In this document: piece after piece, positions 1 through 5,615 of the stretch
Layout of the letters: each line of letters opens with the position of its first letter
Numbering within the stretch: the first letter of the stretch is position 1
Origin: Anaerolineae bacterium
GTDB taxonomy: Bacteria; Chloroflexota; Anaerolineae; Aggregatilineales; Phototrophicaceae
Direction of reading: 5' to 3'
NCBI GenBank assembly: GCA_019912905.1
Contig: JAIOHO010001141.1
Span: 1-6,464, forward strand
Length of the DNA stretch: 6,464 nt
Notes under the pieces: generated by a model
Databases searched by the model: none
What the model saw: the letters and a program-made list of their open reading frames with translations, nothing else
What the model was told of the DNA's origin: nothing
Translations under genes and position numbers: made by a program

Positions 1-35
1 ATCCCTACCCGCATGAATGTGTCTGGAATCTTCAC
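1..35 (-). CDS. Start of a further operon gene, cut by the left edge (unidentified)
   Basis: A GTG codon on the minus strand at 35-33 is preceded by GGGAGG (plus-strand 41-46) with a 5-nt gap, about 20 nt after the stop of the DppC-type permease. The frame is open to the window edge and reads MKIPDTFMRVG if GTG is read as Met. Eleven residues are too few to identify a family. They do not resemble the usual opening of an Opp/Dpp ATPase (a short N-terminus followed by a V-x-x-L strand), so the gene could instead be an enzyme for the imported compound. An in-frame ATG at 14-12 is an alternative start but lies too far from the ribosome binding site. The spacing and Shine-Dalgarno are seen directly; that this is a real gene is inferred. 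Confidence 0.5.
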   Translation of the reverse strand, partial: MKIPDTFMRVG

Positions 36-55
36 GTTCGCCTCCCGAGCGGTCT

Positions 56-991
56 CTATTGCGAGCGCGTCACGTCGAGCGCTTCCTGCAAACCATCCCC
101 CACAAATGAAAAGCCGAGCATCGTCAGGGCGACGAGAATGGTCGGAAACAGCGGTAAATGATAATACACGCGAATGGTGCTGCCAATGCTGCTGCCAACC
201 ATCTTGCCCCAACTGGCCGTCGGCTCGGCGATGCCCAGGCCCAGGAAGCTCAAGCCGGCTTCCGCAAAAATGACCAGCGGCACGGCAAAGGTAAAGGCAA
301 TCAACAGCGGCGAAAAGGCATTCGGCAGGATGTGGCTGAAGATGATCTGGCGGTCAGTTGCGCCCAGCGCCCGCGCCGCTGTGACGAATTCTTTCTCGCG
401 ATTTGCCAGAAACTGGGCGCGAGTCAGGCGGGCCGATTCGATCCAGCCGGTAATCGACAGCACGAGAATGACGTTGCCGACTCCTGGCCCGGCGATGCTG
501 AGGAGGATCAGGGCGAAGATCAGCGGCGGCAGGGCGGTCGCCACCTCGATGATCCGCTGTGTCAGGAAATCGAACAACCCGCCCCGGTAGCCGGCCAGTG
601 CCCCCAGCACGATACCGATGGAGAACGTGATCAGTGGTACGCTGAGGCCGACAAACAGCGACGTGCGCGCGCCGTAAATGAGGCGGGTGAGATAATCGCG
701 CCCAATCAGGTCGCCGCCGAGGAGGTGAGCCGGGTCCTTGAACGGCAGCAGCCGGACGATACTGAAATCCGCCTTGTCATAGGGATACGGCGCGATTACG
801 TCCGCAAACAAGGCAACTATGATCAGGCTTACGATCAGAATCAGCCCTAGCATCGCCAGCCGATTGCGCCGGAAGCGCCGGATCGCATCCATCCATAAAG
901 AACGACGGACGATGGTTGCAGCACCTAATGTGGCCGGACGGTCGCTGCGGGAATAACGCTCCGTGTCGAGGGTGGATTCTCCATTCGTCAT
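56..991 (-). CDS. ABC importer inner-membrane permease, DppC/OppC type
   Basis: This 311-residue membrane protein is one half of the channel of an Opp/Dpp-type ABC importer and would pair with the DppB-type protein encoded just upstream. The cytosolic N-terminus (about 1-45, rich in Arg, with RRFRRNRLAMLG) leads into TM1 (about 46-68), as in the OppC N-terminal domain. The periplasmic signature HLLGGDLIGRDYLTRLIYGARTS spans 89-111, close to the family pattern HxLGTDxxGRD. Further hydrophobic segments lie at about 113-134, 147-168, 171-183, 227-250 and 281-300. The EAA loop that contacts the ATPase is at about 200-232 (FVTAARALGATDRQIIFSHI, then LPN). The C-terminal hallmarks EAGLSFLGLG (244-253) and GDGLQEALD (298-306) are both present. 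Length is normal for the family. Its ATG overlaps the preceding stop by one base (TGATG) and has AAGGAG (plus-strand 998-1003) 6 nt upstream, so the two permeases are probably translationally coupled. Substrate is not predictable from this subunit. Confidence 0.95.
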   Translation of the reverse strand: MTNGESTLDTERYSRSDRPATLGAATIVRRSLWMDAIRRFRRNRLAMLGLILIVSLIIVALFADVIAPYPYDKADFSIVRLLPFKDPAHLLGGDLIGRDYLTRLIYGARTSLFVGLSVPLITFSIGIVLGALAGYRGGLFDFLTQRIIEVATALPPLIFALILLSIAGPGVGNVILVLSITGWIESARLTRAQFLANREKEFVTAARALGATDRQIIFSHILPNAFSPLLIAFTFAVPLVIFAEAGLSFLGLGIAEPTASWGKMVGSSIGSTIRVYYHLPLFPTILVALTMLGFSFVGDGLQEALDVTRSQ

Positions 992-1965
992 CAGGCGCTC
1001 CTTACCCTACCGCCGATACGGATGCGCGGGTCGATCAGCGTGTAGAGAATATCCGTAATCAGGTAGGTCAGGCCCCACAGCGTCGCGATCAGCAGTGCCA
1101 GGGCCATAATCATCGGATAATCTCGATTGAAGATGCTGGTGACGAAGAACTTGCCCAGGCCAGGAATGCCGTAAACGACTTCGATAAACAGCGATCCGGT
1201 CAGCAGGTTGGGCACCTGCGGCAGCAGCACGGTGACCATCGGGATGAGGGCGTTTCGCATCACATGGCGGAACATCACCGCTCGTTCGCTCAAACCTTTG
1301 GCGCGGGCTGTGCGGATGTAGTCAGCGCTCATGGCGTCGGTTACGCTGGAACGGGTGTAGCGGGCGACCAGTGCCAGCGGTGCGAGGGCATAGGTAATCA
1401 CCGGGAGGAAGTAATCCCAGGCGAGCAGCGGATAGCCCCCTTCGACGACAGGCCCGATGATGACGGTGTGCGCTCGCCCCCATCCATTCTGGAAGCCGAA
1501 GATCAGCAGCAGCCAGGTGGCAATAATGAAGCTCGGGATGGTAATTCCCAGGGTCGCCACAAACGTCACCAGATTGTCGATCCAACTGTTGCGAAAATAG
1601 GCCGCGACGATGCCCATCGTCAGCCCCAGACTGAAGGAAACCAGAATCGTATACAGACCGACCTGGAGGGTCACCGGCCACACCTGGCCGATGAGATTCA
1701 CGACGTCCGGATTACCAGCGACAGCGGTCGATTTCCCGAAATCGAGATGCAGGGCGTCACGGATGTAGTTGACGTAGCGTTCCGTAACGGGTTTGTCCAG
1801 GCCGTATTTTGCCAGGATGTTCGCCATGGCGTCCTGCGAATAGCCCCGTTCACCAAACTGGTAAGGGCCGCCAGGAACGGCGCTCATCAAAAAGAACACA
1901 ATTGTCGCGACGGCATACAGGACGAATACCAGCGATACCGCTCGCCGCAGGATATAACCTGTCAT
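991..1965 (-). CDS. ABC importer inner-membrane permease, DppB/OppB type
   Basis: This is the first permease of the importer, 324 residues from the chosen ATG. It opens with MTGYILRRAVSLVFVLY, the usual DppB beginning of a short basic N-terminus followed by TM1 (about 9-31), then the family's PGGP turn (31-34) and a periplasmic stretch. Other membrane segments are at about 99-124, 130-157, 184-202, 240-262 and 284-310. The EAA loop lies at about 209-242 (DYIRTARAKGLSERAVMFRH, then RNALIP) and would bind the ATPase. EVVYGIPGLGKFF (262-274) matches the conserved E-x-x-F-x-x-PGLG segment, and IDPRIR near the end is also typical. I chose the ATG at 1965 because GGAG (plus-strand 1971-1974) lies 5 nt upstream and homologous permeases start this way. 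The frame extends to an ATG at 2001, but that start would add 12 atypical residues and sit inside the hairpin at 1991-2019. It lies 84 bp downstream of the binding-protein gene and overlaps the next permease by one base. Confidence 0.95.
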   Translation of the reverse strand: MTGYILRRAVSLVFVLYAVATIVFFLMSAVPGGPYQFGERGYSQDAMANILAKYGLDKPVTERYVNYIRDALHLDFGKSTAVAGNPDVVNLIGQVWPVTLQVGLYTILVSFSLGLTMGIVAAYFRNSWIDNLVTFVATLGITIPSFIIATWLLLIFGFQNGWGRAHTVIIGPVVEGGYPLLAWDYFLPVITYALAPLALVARYTRSSVTDAMSADYIRTARAKGLSERAVMFRHVMRNALIPMVTVLLPQVPNLLTGSLFIEVVYGIPGLGKFFVTSIFNRDYPMIMALALLIATLWGLTYLITDILYTLIDPRIRIGGRVRSA

Positions 1966-2049
1966 AAAGGCTCCGAGAAAATAAAGCTCACTGGGAAGCA
2001 CCGTGATGGTGCCTCCCAGACGATGACTTCTTGAAACGCGGATCGGCGG
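1966..2049 (-). other. Intercistronic spacer between binding protein and permease B
   Basis: This 84-bp gap lies between the stop of the solute-binding protein and the start of the first permease. It contains a long hairpin and the permease ribosome binding site, and no open frame of its own. Spacers of this kind are known in ABC importer operons (for example malE-malF in enteric bacteria) to set the excess of binding protein over membrane subunits. That role here is inferred from position. Confidence 0.6.
1991..2019 (-). terminator. Strong intercistronic hairpin (attenuator or mRNA-stabilising stem)
   Basis: The arms 1991-2002 (CTGGGAAGCACC) and 2008-2019 (GGTGCCTCCCAG) are complementary around a 5-nt loop. 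The one imperfect pair (1997 with 2013) is A-C on the plus strand but becomes a G-U wobble in minus-strand RNA, so the operon transcript can form an unbroken 12-bp stem. Downstream on that strand the sequence is TGAGCTTTATTTTCTC. It is U-rich but has no immediate U-run, so this is more likely a partial terminator or a 3' stabiliser for the binding-protein message than a full stop. The hairpin is seen directly; the role is inferred. Confidence 0.7.
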
Positions 2050-3795
2050 TTACTCGCCCACCAGCCCCATGTCGTTGCGGTACGTTTTCACGTCGGTGAC
2101 GGTGCTGCCGATGTAGATGGAACCCCAGTTGCCTTCGTTACCCCACTGATAGCCGGGCAGACCCTGTGAGTTCAGTTCGCGCGGCGCACCCAGCACAAAA
2201 GGCTGATACAGTTCGCCCTGGATGCGGTGGTCGAGGAAGATACCACCGACGTCTTCGACCAGGATGCGCTCGGCGTCACGGTACATCTGTGTGCGGCCTT
2301 CTGGATCGCCCACGACTGCATTGGCGGCCTGAACCAGGTTGTCAAACTCGGCATTGCGCCAGGAATGACGCCCGGTGGATACCCAGACACCAAGCATGTT
2401 GGCCGGGTCGAGGTAATCCATCCCGTAGGACACCGCGCCGAACTGCAAGGTGGTCGGGCGGGCCAGCAGGGCCGTCATGTAAGCGCTGAATTCCATGTTG
2501 TTGACTTCGATTTGAACGTTCAGGCAGCTGCTGATCGAGGCTGCCGCGGCGACGAACCGGGCTGCCACCGTCTCGGTTTCGGCGCGAAGCTGCAACGTCA
2601 GCGATGGGAAGCCCGCGCCGTCGGGATAGCCCGCATCAGCCAGAAGCTGCTTCGCAGCGTCGCAATCGTATGCCTGGATCGGGTGCAGTTCGCCCGTGAC
2701 GTCGGAGGCCGGGAAGCCCGGAGACAGGAACGAATAGGCCGGGATTGCCAGCCGGGGGCCGATGACGTTCGCCACGATCGCGTCACGATCGAGTGCTTTG
2801 GCAAAGGCCAGTCGGACGCTCTGATTATCAAACGGCGGGTTGAAGGTATCCATCAGCAGGTAGTCTGTGCGGAAGTCGCCAGGATTCGGCAGATAGTTGT
2901 CCTTCATCACCGGGTCCGAGTCGATGATTTCAAACTCCGCCGGCCCCAGCCGCTCATAACTTACACGGTCGACTTCCCCGTTCTGGAAGGCCGTGAAGTA
3001 GGTGTTGTAATCACCAAAGAAGCCGATCATCTCGCGCAGAATGGGTTTACGGTAGCCGTTGTAGGTGGGGTTGGCTTCGAAGATGACGCTCTCACCGGGC
3101 TTGAATTCGGTCAGGATAAAAGGACCGGAAGACACGGCGGTTGCGGGGTCAATGGTGTAGTTCGCGCCGTGTGCCTCAAGAGCTGCTTTCTGGATCGGTG
3201 CCCAGAAGAACAGGGTGTTTGGCAGCGGCGGGAAGGGGGTCTGGGTTTCGACCTCGATGGTCAGGTCGTCCACCGCGCGATAGCCGATTTCTTCGGGCGA
3301 GATTTCACCAGCCACGGCTTCGTCCCAACCAGCGATGACGCCCTGCCACATCCAGACGAAGTCGTAGGCGTTGGCCGGGTCCGCCATAAAGCGGTAGGAG
3401 GCCTCATAGTCGTAGGCAGTCAGGGGGGTGCCATCGCTCCAGACCTGATCGGGCCGGAGATGGAACGTCCAGGTCAGACCGTCTTCCGAAGGCTCCCAGC
3501 TTTCAGCCGCACCGGGGATCAGCTGGAGATCGTTATTGAGCACGACCAGCGAGTCGCTGAACAGATCACCCATGGTGCAAATGCGCTGGTAAACGGACAC
3601 CACCGCCGTGAACGTGGTTTCGACCGCATCGGAGCGGCACATGTTGCGCCAGGTCTGAAGCGCATACGGGGCGGCGTCTTCAGGAAGCGCACGCCCGTAA
3701 ACATCGGTCATGTCGTCCTGTGCAGCCAGCAGCGGCACGATCGCCAGTGCCAGCAGCAGCACAGCCAGAAACAGAATCAAGCGGTTCCGATTCAT
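2050..3795 (-). CDS. Extracytoplasmic solute-binding protein, family 5 (Opp/Dpp type)
   Basis: This is the secreted substrate receptor of the importer, 581 residues. Residues 1-25 form a signal peptide: basic MNRNR, a hydrophobic core (6-23) and a probable cleavage site before QDD at about 26. There is no lipobox cysteine, so it should be released rather than lipid-anchored. The family-5 core signature is at 98-136: ESWEPSEDGLTWTFHLR followed by WSDGTPLTAYDYEASYRF. Further family features are SSGPFILTEFKPGE (222-235), NPPFDNQSVRLAFAKALDRDAI (319-340) and AKQLLADAGYPDGAGFP (381-397). Four cysteines (53, 73, 378, 424) are present; 53 and 73 could form a disulfide outside the cell. The N-terminus (about 30-90) lacks the usual first beta-strand 'TLVV' opening and instead carries the segment with the C53/C73 pair. 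I chose the ATG at 3795 because GGAGGAG (plus-strand 3803-3809) lies 7 nt upstream and the signal peptide starts there; an ATG at 3834 would bury it behind 13 residues. Ligand is unknown: peptide or oligosaccharide. Confidence 0.93.
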   Translation of the reverse strand: MNRNRLILFLAVLLLALAIVPLLAAQDDMTDVYGRALPEDAAPYALQTWRNMCRSDAVETTFTAVVSVYQRICTMGDLFSDSLVVLNNDLQLIPGAAESWEPSEDGLTWTFHLRPDQVWSDGTPLTAYDYEASYRFMADPANAYDFVWMWQGVIAGWDEAVAGEISPEEIGYRAVDDLTIEVETQTPFPPLPNTLFFWAPIQKAALEAHGANYTIDPATAVSSGPFILTEFKPGESVIFEANPTYNGYRKPILREMIGFFGDYNTYFTAFQNGEVDRVSYERLGPAEFEIIDSDPVMKDNYLPNPGDFRTDYLLMDTFNPPFDNQSVRLAFAKALDRDAIVANVIGPRLAIPAYSFLSPGFPASDVTGELHPIQAYDCDAAKQLLADAGYPDGAGFPSLTLQLRAETETVAARFVAAAASISSCLNVQIEVNNMEFSAYMTALLARPTTLQFGAVSYGMDYLDPANMLGVWVSTGRHSWRNAEFDNLVQAANAVVGDPEGRTQMYRDAERILVEDVGGIFLDHRIQGELYQPFVLGAPRELNSQGLPGYQWGNEGNWGSIYIGSTVTDVKTYRNDMGLVGE

Positions 3796-4004
3796 AGAAA
3801 TTCTCCTCCAAAATGTAAAAACCTGCGCGAACAAATCTATTGAGTATAGGCACCCTTACACGTGCCACCGTCACAAAATGTTATACTCACTGCATTGTCC
3901 GTGCAAGTTTTGTTCATGTTCTGAGTGTGATTGTAGGTTGCGGGCCGGTTGCACACTTTGGTAAATGTGGCTGATTCGGACCCCCTCTTTTTGAGCCGAT
4001 TCGT
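3796..4004. other. Intergenic gap between oxidoreductase and binding-protein genes
   Basis: This 209-bp non-coding gap separates two genes on the same strand. Immediately after the oxidoreductase stop I see no convincing stem with a U-run, so some read-through into the importer genes is possible. Closer to the binding-protein start there are two -10-like hexamers and a short inverted repeat, so a separate promoter is plausible. Longer-range complementary arms AGTGTG (3924-3929) and CACACT (3952-3957), 22 nt apart, are perfect but short. Confidence 0.5.
3843..3906 (-). promoter_or_regulatory. Candidate promoter region for the importer operon
   Basis: On the minus strand TATAAC (plus-strand 3880-3885) has five of six -10 consensus bases. 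TTGCAC (plus-strand 3901-3906) lies 15 nt upstream, a weak -35 with a short spacer. A second -10-like TATACT (plus-strand 3843-3848) lies nearer the gene without a recognisable -35. An inverted repeat GGCAC-N8-GTGCC (3849-3866) lies between the two and could be an operator. The call rests on hexamer matching only. Confidence 0.3.
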
Positions 4005-5294
4005 TCAGTGAACGATCGATTCCGCCAGTGTATCCGCGCGTTTGCGGAAATTATCCATTTCAATCACACTGCCGTTCAGCCGCGCTTCTTCCGCCGCGAA
4101 TGCCAGTAAATGGCTTTCCAGAGACGCGCGCGCGGAGGTCAGACTGTCATCCGGCTCACCGCGCATGGCCCGCAGGAAACTGGCGATCAGGCCAAAGTCA
4201 CCGCCGCCGTGCCCGCTGGCGCTGCTGTCTTCCACGTCGATGTATTCGGTCGCGCCGCTGAGATGATCGCGGATGGTGAGCTTGTTGCCACCCTGTCCGC
4301 CAAAGCGAGCCTGCATGGTCGCTTTGGTTCCGTCATAGCGCATCGTGCGACATTCTTCAAAACCATGACCCTGCATCACCAGAGTGACGGTGGTCGCGTC
4401 GCTCATCTCCATCGTAACCGTCTGGTGATCGACCACGTCATTGTCACAATGATAGACGCAGCGTCCATAGGGGCTGGTTTCCAGTGCTTTCATGCGGGCG
4501 GCGGTGGTCGGTTCGTAGGTCACGGCATTGAGTGTAAAGCCGCTGCCATCATGACCGTAAATGCGCGGCGCGTAGAACTTGCAGTCGTCCGCCGCCGGGC
4601 AGCCATCCAGACAGCGCAGCGGCGCGCCTTCGGGCGCATTTTCCGGGCGGAAATAGGTGAGCGAACCAAAAGACCCCAGCCGGACGACCTGCCGCTGTAA
4701 AATCCACGTCAGGATGTCGAGGTCATGGCAGCACTTGGCGAGAATCATGGGCGCAGAGGTCGCTTCGTTGCGCCAGTTGCCGCGCACGAAACTGTGCGCC
4801 ATGTGCCAGTAGATCAGGTTCTCACGGTGGTCGATGTTAATGATGCGGCCCAACCTGCCGGACTGGACGATTTCCCGAATTTTGCGGAAGAATGTCGTGT
4901 AGCGCAGGACATGGCAGATTTGCAGCAGGCGTCCCTGCTGTTCGGCGGTTTGCACCAGGCGCACATTGTCGATCAGATTGTGAGCCATCGGCTTTTCCAA
5001 CAGCACTTCATAACCGGCGTTCAGCGCGGCCAGGGTCGAGGCTGTGTGCATCTGGTCCATCGTGCAGTTGAACAAGGCGTCGGCCATCTGGCCCTGGGCC
5101 AGTAAATCGTCCCAGGACTTGAAGCGCCTCTCTGGTGGGATATTGTGCGCGTCGCCAAAACGATCACGCCGGTCATCAATCGGCTCGGCAACGGCCACAA
5201 ACTGAAGTTCGTCCGGGTTCGCCGGGGCGTAGGGGCCATAAGCTTTGTAACCGCGCCCGCCGGCTCCGAGCATTACTGCTGTAACAGGTGACAT
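4005..5294 (-). CDS. Gfo/Idh/MocA-family NAD(P)-dependent oxidoreductase with a cysteine-rich segment
   Basis: This is a cytosolic dehydrogenase of 429 residues, longer than the roughly 340-380 typical of the family. The N-terminal Rossmann fold carries the dinucleotide loop GAGGRG (10-15). The second part of the cofactor domain ends in the conserved EKP (100-102), whose lysine is the usual catalytic residue. A further active-site segment, HMAHSFVRGNW (164-174) followed by MILAKCCHDLDIL (183-195), carries the histidine (H190) and aspartate expected of the family. The extra length lies in the C-terminal substrate domain, where C228, C232, C238, C279 and C283 form a C-x3-C-x5-C ... C-x3-C arrangement followed by DNDVVDHQ (284-291). 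This looks like a known subfamily rather than a broken gene. I chose the ATG at 5294 because the Rossmann fold starts there, AGGA lies 8 nt upstream, and a TTGACA-type promoter lies between it and the more distal ATG at 5414. The likely substrate is a sugar, sugar acid or polyol; which one cannot be told. Confidence 0.93.
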   Translation of the reverse strand: MSPVTAVMLGAGGRGYKAYGPYAPANPDELQFVAVAEPIDDRRDRFGDAHNIPPERRFKSWDDLLAQGQMADALFNCTMDQMHTASTLAALNAGYEVLLEKPMAHNLIDNVRLVQTAEQQGRLLQICHVLRYTTFFRKIREIVQSGRLGRIINIDHRENLIYWHMAHSFVRGNWRNEATSAPMILAKCCHDLDILTWILQRQVVRLGSFGSLTYFRPENAPEGAPLRCLDGCPAADDCKFYAPRIYGHDGSGFTLNAVTYEPTTAARMKALETSPYGRCVYHCDNDVVDHQTVTMEMSDATTVTLVMQGHGFEECRTMRYDGTKATMQARFGGQGGNKLTIRDHLSGATEYIDVEDSSASGHGGGDFGLIASFLRAMRGEPDDSLTSARASLESHLLAFAAEEARLNGSVIEMDNFRKRADTLAESIVH

Positions 5295-5329
5295 GGTTGA
5301 ATTCCTATCGTCAAAATCCAGTAGTGGAG

Positions 5330-5359
5330 AGCGTAACGCAGCGTTGAATAAACTGTCAA
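5330..5359 (-). promoter_or_regulatory. Candidate sigma-70-type promoter of the oxidoreductase
   Basis: On the minus strand a perfect TTGACA (plus-strand 5354-5359) is followed after 18 nt by TACGCT (plus-strand 5330-5335). The latter matches the three -10 positions T1, A2 and T6. Transcription would begin near 5323, giving a leader of about 29 nt before the ATG at 5294. Short overlapping inverted repeats (GCGT-A-ACGC at 5331-5339 and AACGC-A-GCGTT at 5335-5345) cover the -10 and could be a repressor site. Confidence 0.45.
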
Positions 5360-5418
5360 ATTCACGATAATGCCATCGGTATTTCGTACAAAATGACCAT
5401 AAAAAATCGCTCATTGAT

Positions 5419-5438
5419 GATTATTCTTGATTATTCTG
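5419..5438. repeat. Tandem 10-bp AT-rich direct repeat
   Basis: GATTATTCTT (5419-5428) is followed directly by GATTATTCTG (5429-5438), nine of ten bases identical. A 10-bp period places both copies on the same face of the helix. The repeat lies about 60 bp upstream of the TTGACA element of the oxidoreductase promoter, a position suited to an activator site or UP-like element. The repeat is seen; the function is inferred. Confidence 0.55.
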
Positions 5439-5450
5439 GAGATTTTGGTG

Positions 5451-5483
5451 CAGATTCTGAATTTTGCTGTTCGCAGAAATCTG
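5451..5483. repeat. 33-bp imperfect dyad in the divergent region
   Basis: CAGATTCTG (5451-5459) and CAGAAATCTG (5474-5483) are inverted copies, giving nine base pairs with a single unpaired A (one of 5477-5479), around a 14-nt centre. It lies roughly midway between the two diverging starts. It could be an operator for a dimeric regulator, or a hairpin in any transcript starting upstream of it. Confidence 0.45.
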
Positions 5484-5563
5484 GAAGGTGTGTTATGTTA
5501 GGTTGATCAGCGCACCTTACCGGTGTCTGCACAGAAGATGAGGAGGTTGCTATTGCCTGATCC

Positions 5564-5591
5564 TTGTCCCAAGCTTTCGCGATCCTATAAG
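5564..5591 (+). promoter_or_regulatory. Candidate promoter of the second binding-protein gene
   Basis: TATAAG (5586-5591) matches five of six -10 bases and TTGTCC (5564-5569) four of six -35 bases, with a 16-nt spacer. Transcription would start near 5598, leaving a leader of only about 18 nt that still includes the GGAGGAG ribosome binding site. Promoters further upstream cannot be excluded. Confidence 0.35.
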
Positions 5592-5600
5592 CTCGAGCTT
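5589..5600. promoter_or_regulatory. Perfect 12-bp palindrome, candidate operator
   Basis: AAGCTCGAGCTT is its own reverse complement. It ends two bases before the ribosome binding site (5603-5609) and overlaps the end of the candidate -10 and the predicted transcription start, a classic place for a repressor. The even length and central CG are features of LacI-family operators, which often control sugar uptake genes; this link is inferred and no LacI-type gene is in the window. The 8-mer AGCTTTCG occurs at 5572-5579 and again at 5596-5603. Confidence 0.45.
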
Positions 5601-5615
5601 TCGGAGGAGTCGAAT

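Larger units (their letters stand above)
5295..5615. promoter_or_regulatory. Divergent regulatory region between oxidoreductase and second binding protein
   Basis: This 321-bp non-coding region is more AT-rich than its flanks, especially between 5341 and 5480. It serves two diverging genes and contains, from left to right, the oxidoreductase promoter, a tandem 10-bp repeat, a 33-bp dyad, and a candidate promoter with a palindrome for the plus-strand gene. The minus frame stays open as far as an ATG at 5414, but its extra 40 residues have no family resemblance and lack a ribosome binding site, so I treat this stretch as non-coding. Confidence 0.75.

Noticed and set aside
916..2034. A 372-codon plus-strand frame opposite the DppB-type permease
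   Set aside because: The translation is rich in His, Gln, Arg and Asp without any motif and crosses the permease and hairpin. The minus-strand permease explains the region.
2227..3843. A 538-codon open frame on the plus strand opposite the solute-binding protein
   Set aside because: The minus-strand protein has full family signatures and a signal peptide. The plus frame has no recognisable domain and no suitable start context, and is the expected by-product of GC-rich codon use on the other strand.
5295..5414. Upstream start at 5414 for the oxidoreductase (40 extra residues)
   Set aside because: The extension has no family resemblance and lies over a TTGACA-type promoter; the Rossmann fold begins directly after the ATG at 5294.
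3854..5525. Shared word CCTTACNNGTG at 3854-3864 and 5515-5525 as a common operator
   Set aside because: Nine matched bases between two intergenic regions of 209 and 321 bp is close to chance expectation, and the two flanking arrangements differ by an indel.
5538..5615. In-frame upstream starts (ATG 5538, or TTG 5553 after AGGAGG at 5541) for the second binding protein
   Set aside because: They would put about 21-26 residues before a normal signal peptide that has its own GGAGGAG at 5603. The AGGAGG-TTG pair is tempting but probably fortuitous.
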